Assembly (NCBI GenBank): GCA_015231395.1
Contig: JADGBP010000024.1
Span: 1-6,705 of the forward strand
Source: Desulfamplus sp.
Lineage (GTDB): Bacteria > Desulfobacterota > Desulfobacteria > Desulfobacterales > Desulfobacteraceae
Reading direction: 5' to 3'
DNA: 6,705 bases
The position numbers and the translations under genes are program-made. The notes below the pieces were generated by a model that searched no databases, was not told the origin of the DNA, and was given only the letters and a program-made list of their open reading frames with translations. Shown piece by piece: positions 6,072-6,705 of this stretch (positions are counted from its first letter, which is position 1; each line of letters opens with the position of its first letter).

Positions 6072-6705
6072 ATGGATCAGACACCCTATTTACTCAGGGA
6101 TATTGTGGCAACAGTACGTGAATCCTTTGTAGTACTGGATTCAAAACTGCATGTTCTTATGGCAAACCAGAGTTTTTTGAATTTATTCAAGGTAACACAG
6201 AAAGAGACAGTAGATAAGTATATATATGACCTGGGCAATAAACAGTGGGATATTCCCAAGCTGAGGGAACTTTTAGAAAACATTCTTCCAGAACGTACCG
6301 TTTTCGACAACTATGAGGTTGAACATGAATTTGTTACCATCGGCAGACGCATAATGCTTTTGAATGCCCGTAAGATTTATGGAGTGCTGGGCAAAGATGG
6401 ACTTATTCTTCTTGCCATAGAAGACATCACTGAACGTAAGGCGATAGAAGCTGCCATGGAAGAGACCCGAAAAGAACTGGAAGTTATGAAAAAATCCGCA
6501 GATGAAGCCCGCGAATTTGCAGAGAGCATCATCAATACAGTACGTGAGTCCCTGATTTGTTTGGATCAGGATCTCAGAGTAGTCACTGTGAATAATTCAT
6601 TCTGTAACTTCTTCAAGGTAAAACCCGAAGAGGCTGTGGGACAGCTTATATATGACCTTGGCAATAAACAGTGGGATATTCCCAAGCTGAGGGAACTACT
6701 GGAAA
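6072..6705 (+). CDS. Multi-PAS sensory protein, N-terminal part (continues past window end)
   Basis: Partial gene; 211 complete codons are visible and the frame is open at the right edge. Residues about 8-122 form one PAS domain ending in GRRIMLLNARKI (91-102) and the usual closing EDITERKAIE (117-126). A charged helix, probably coiled coil, spans about 123-148. A second PAS domain begins near 149 and is cut off. Residues 51-69 and 193-211 are identical (IYDLGNKQWDIPKLRELLE), 142 residues apart. PAS domains of this type usually precede a histidine kinase, a GGDEF domain or CheB/CheR-type modules. Which of these follows cannot be seen, so no output or gene symbol is given. No membrane segment or signal peptide is visible, suggesting a cytoplasmic sensor. 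The start is the ATG at 6072, with AAGG 11 bases upstream. Confidence 0.85.
   Translation, partial: MDQTPYLLRDIVATVRESFVVLDSKLHVLMANQSFLNLFKVTQKETVDKYIYDLGNKQWDIPKLRELLENILPERTVFDNYEVEHEFVTIGRRIMLLNARKIYGVLGKDGLILLAIEDITERKAIEAAMEETRKELEVMKKSADEAREFAESIINTVRESLICLDQDLRVVTVNNSFCNFFKVKPEEAVGQLIYDLGNKQWDIPKLRELLE
6221..6271 (+). repeat. 51-nt intragenic repeat, first copy (second at 6647-6697)
   Basis: The two segments differ at one position in 51 (6233 against 6659, a silent change in a Leu codon). They lie at the same place in the two PAS domains, while the surrounding PAS-coding DNA is well diverged. Confidence 0.9.

Noticed and set aside
6068..6073. TATAAT as a -10 promoter box
   Set aside because: It overlaps the PAS gene start codon, and no -35 match is suitably placed; probably chance in AT-rich DNA.

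Overview
The window reads as ordinary bacterial chromosome, AT-rich, with every gene on the + strand. The most likely source is a sulfate-reducer-like member of the Desulfobacterota (Desulfobacterales). This is an inference from gene flavour: a very long PPi-type phosphofructokinase, PAS repeats ending in a GRRxMLLNARxI-type segment, and many small dispersed intergenic repeats. No rRNA or marker gene confirms it.

Layout. (1) 6-1019 and 1150-1881 encode the permease and ATPase of a polar amino acid ABC importer. The substrate-binding protein is not in view and may lie upstream of the window. (2) 1984-3414 encodes a soluble diguanylate cyclase with an intact GGEEF active site and an RxxD inhibitory site. 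(3) 3556-5694 encodes a 712-residue long-clade PPi-dependent phosphofructokinase. (4) 5695-6071 is a 377-base gap with repeats but no convincing gene. (5) 6072 to the window end is the start of a multi-PAS sensory protein, cut off at the right edge.

The genes do not form one obvious pathway. The ABC pair is a clear transport unit. The diguanylate cyclase and the PAS protein are signalling genes, and the phosphofructokinase is central carbon metabolism. All could be co-transcribed, but no terminator or promoter is convincing enough to define operons beyond the ABC pair.

The unusual content is mostly between and inside the genes. Every intergenic gap carries repeat DNA: a 21-bp heptad-coding minisatellite in frame with the ATPase gene, a perfect 28-bp palindrome, two diverged copies of a 25-bp element in inverted orientation flanking the diguanylate cyclase gene, a 30-bp direct repeat shared by two gaps, and a GGGCAA hairpin element. 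Inside genes, the permease carries a periplasmic-side insert that looks like a barrel-sandwich (lipoyl/RpoC-like) module. The diguanylate cyclase gene has a G8 tract, the phosphofructokinase has an apparent extra block of about 75 residues, and the PAS gene has a 51-nt segment repeated almost identically in two otherwise diverged PAS domains. No complete new defence or mobile system is visible.
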